64,000 nucleotides of DNA from contig SNVD02013083.1 in NCBI GenBank assembly GCA_013180625.2, positions 704,770 through 768,769 on the forward strand, in the 5' to 3' direction. The notes below the pieces were generated by a model. It saw only the letters and a list, made by a program, of their open reading frames with translations. It did no database searches and was not told the origin of the DNA. Position numbers and translations under genes: made by a program. Every line of letters begins with the position of its first letter. The stretch's first letter is position 1. Positions 62,001 through 64,000 of the stretch are shown piece by piece. Origin of the DNA: Boswellia sacra (taxonomy: Eukaryota; Streptophyta; Magnoliopsida; Sapindales; Burseraceae).

Positions 62001-63645
62001 TGGCTGTTGCTGGTCAGGTTAGCGCTGATCCATTCCTTTCTAACTTCTACAATCTGCATAGCATTTTGCACCATCATCCTGTCAAAGCGTCTGAAAAAGT
62101 GATGTATTGGCATTAGCATGCTGAAAACTGAAAATTTATCATTATGAAATTTCCTTGCATTTGATATGAAAAACTACACAAGGTTTGCCTTCTTTCTAGT
62201 TCTTGTAGTATGTTCATCTATATTAGAGAGACCAGAATCACCTTTTCCACCCCCAAAGTTGATCGGACTTCATATCTTTGTCTGTCAGCTGTAATATTAT
62301 GATAACATGATCTGAGATTATCTGGTCAGGATTTCGTTTGCTTCTGAGTAATAGTGCTAGTTAATTATTTCCCTCCTTCCAAACTAGTAGATTGAGAAAT
62401 AATAGGCACCTTGTCAAACCCAAAATGAGTATCCTAAAGCACTGTTAGCTGAATTTCTGTAATCCTCTTTTAAAGGCCTAATAGGTGTCATAGGTTGTCA
62501 TAATTGGTTCACATTGTCCAGATATAGTATCATTTCATTGTTTCTGGTTCATTTTCTTGGAATTTGTTCGTTTTTATGCTAAATTGAGATTACTTTCATG
62601 CTCTCAGGCAATACTTGCAAGTTCATTTGCCAAGAAGGACCATGAGAAGGCAACAGCAACCGCATCTCGAGTACTGCAGGTGCTTTATATATTTTTGTTC
62701 AGAAGGATCAAATGGCCTCTGGCTTGATATAATTTTGTTAGCTGACCTTTCATGTGGTCACCTGCAGTTGGGACTAGTATTGGGGTTGGTCCTTACGGCT
62801 GTACTTGGATTAGGACTGCATTATGGAGCCAGATTATTCACAACAGATGCCAACGTTCTCCACCTCATTGGCATAGGAATTCCGGTACTCCTTTCATCTC
62901 TAAACAAGAAAAAGAATACAATCATACACTTAGAACCCAAAATAAACACCAGAAATAATGCTACTCTTGCTTTGTATCAGTTTGTTGCCGGTACTCAACC
63001 CATCAATTCCCTGGCATTCGTCTTCGATGGTGTCAACTTCGGAGCATCCGATTTTGCTTACTCTGCATGCTCAATGGTAAGTCTATAATTCCTACCAATC
63101 CTGGGAAGATTTGTTTTGTATGAAATTGTCTTAACTTCGTATTCTTCCTTCTCCAGGTTCTAGTGGCTATCGTCAGCATCCTATGTCTTTTAGGTCTCTC
63201 CGCCATCAATGGCTTCGTTGGACTTTGGATTGGTCTGACCATATATATGAGTCTTCGAGCTTTTGCCGGCTTCTGGAGGTAATTTTCATTCTTGCCAATT
63301 CTTTTGCAACTCTTTTTATGGTCATCAATGCAGGTTTAAACCCTCATTATCCACTACAAGACCACACAATTATTCTTCCCTCAAGCTTTTGCATACAAAA
63401 TATCATTATGCCCGGACACACCTTTCATTACACTATGAATCTTGAAGACAGGAATCTAACTGCATTTGATATTATCGAAATTATATTGCCGAAAATTTAA
63501 AAAATTGAAGAATTTCTAACTCTGTGAATCACTTTCTTCAGATAAATTATGATGTGAATAAAAAAAAAAAAAATTCTCAGTTTCTGCTATCATATTTTGC
63601 AGGATTGGGACAGGAACGGGTCCTTGGGAATTTCTGAGGAGCTGA
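59082..63645 (+). CDS. DTX42: DTX42-like MATE citrate transporter, right copy
   Basis: Thirteen plus-strand exons: 59082-59161, 59692-59813, 60220-60420, 60619-60797, 60881-61016, 61139-61235, 61341-61441, 61854-62017, 62608-62679, 62768-62884, 62981-63076, 63157-63278 and 63603-63645. The sum is 1530 bases, 509 residues, stop TGA at 63643-63645; Arabidopsis DTX42 has about 515. Junctions are all GT-AG and in phase. Membrane segments alternate with loops in the twelve-helix MATE pattern, and the long second loop (about residues 100-170, rich in Glu, Lys and Ser) is typical of the citrate-exporting branch. The coding sequence appears the same as in the left copy wherever I compared. The gene is intact and transcribed away from its twin. 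Confidence 0.93.
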
Positions 63646-64000
63646 AGTGGATTTTTTCATGTTGGTTTCGGCTATTAGCTTTGCAGGTTATCGGAAGATG
63701 CAACTTGTTTCCACAATTTTCTTTTCATGGAAACATTAATTTTGGCAATGTACGCATTTTCCTACCTTTTCCCTTCCTTATGTGTAGTGTACAGAAAATA
63801 TAGGAAAAAGTACCACATATACGTGTAAAGGGAAAAAGAATGAAGTTCTATGGGACTTTTGCCTCTAATGAAAATTGTAGCAATTATATTCTTCCAATTT
63901 CTAATGTCTTTTCCATGAAAAAATGTGACAAACTTTACATGCGATCAACACATGCAACTACCTGGCTGATCTAAGAAAAAGCCATTACATTTGTCTACAA
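63646..64000 (+). other. 3' UTR and flank of the right MATE copy
   Basis: Mirror of 47919-48273. Immediately after the stop, one base differs between copies (ctgaagtgg here, ctgaactgg in the left copy). No further gene is seen before the window ends. Confidence 0.6.

Larger units (their letters stand above)
55981..64000. repeat. Right arm of the giant inverted repeat (cut by the window end)
   Basis: The partner of 47919-55954. By eye, differences are single substitutions and small indels, more frequent in the non-coding part near the centre (about 56797-57020) than in the gene. Confidence 0.95.

Overview
The window is nuclear DNA of a flowering plant, most likely a eudicot. It is AT-rich, its genes are split by GT-AG introns or carry long intronless PPR frames, and its gene content is typical of plants. 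I cannot name the species.

Layout. (1) 1-1335: last four exons of a chloroplast RbcX2-like Rubisco chaperone, + strand. (2) 1651-4324: a Mutator-like element with very long inverted ends full of CGAGTGTCG-type repeats; it carries the start of a MuDR-type transposase and a captured piece of the ribosomal protein eS6 gene (a Pack-MULE). (3) 7380-9659: an intronless DYW-type PPR gene, - strand. (4) 10393-12178: two inverted copies of one 404-bp MITE, each with a perfect 9-bp target duplication. (5) 14957-21246: an eight-exon ARMC8/GID5-like gene, - strand, with a SINE and a segment paralogous to the PPR 3' flank just downstream. (6) 22815-25540: a small relative of the first MULE, with a 2-kb solo LTR inserted into its right target duplication. 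(7) 26501-36416: a decayed, Sirevirus-like Ty1/copia element with an extra third ORF and a nested hAT-like insertion. (8) 38538-40739: an ankyrin plus tandem CCCH zinc-finger gene, + strand, with a 5' UTR intron and an overlapping uORF. (9) 44483-47137: an intronless E/E+ PPR gene, - strand. (10) 47919 to the window end: a palindrome with arms of at least 8 kb around an (AT)13 core. Each arm holds a complete 13-exon DTX42-like citrate MATE gene, and the two genes point away from each other.

The host genes are unrelated housekeeping or regulatory genes: Rubisco assembly, organelle RNA processing, a CTLH/GID ubiquitin ligase subunit, mRNA regulation and citrate transport. They do not form a cluster. 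The most striking feature is the near-perfect 16-kb inverted duplication of the MATE gene, followed by the Pack-MULE with the eS6 fragment. No rRNA, tRNA or CRISPR was recognised.
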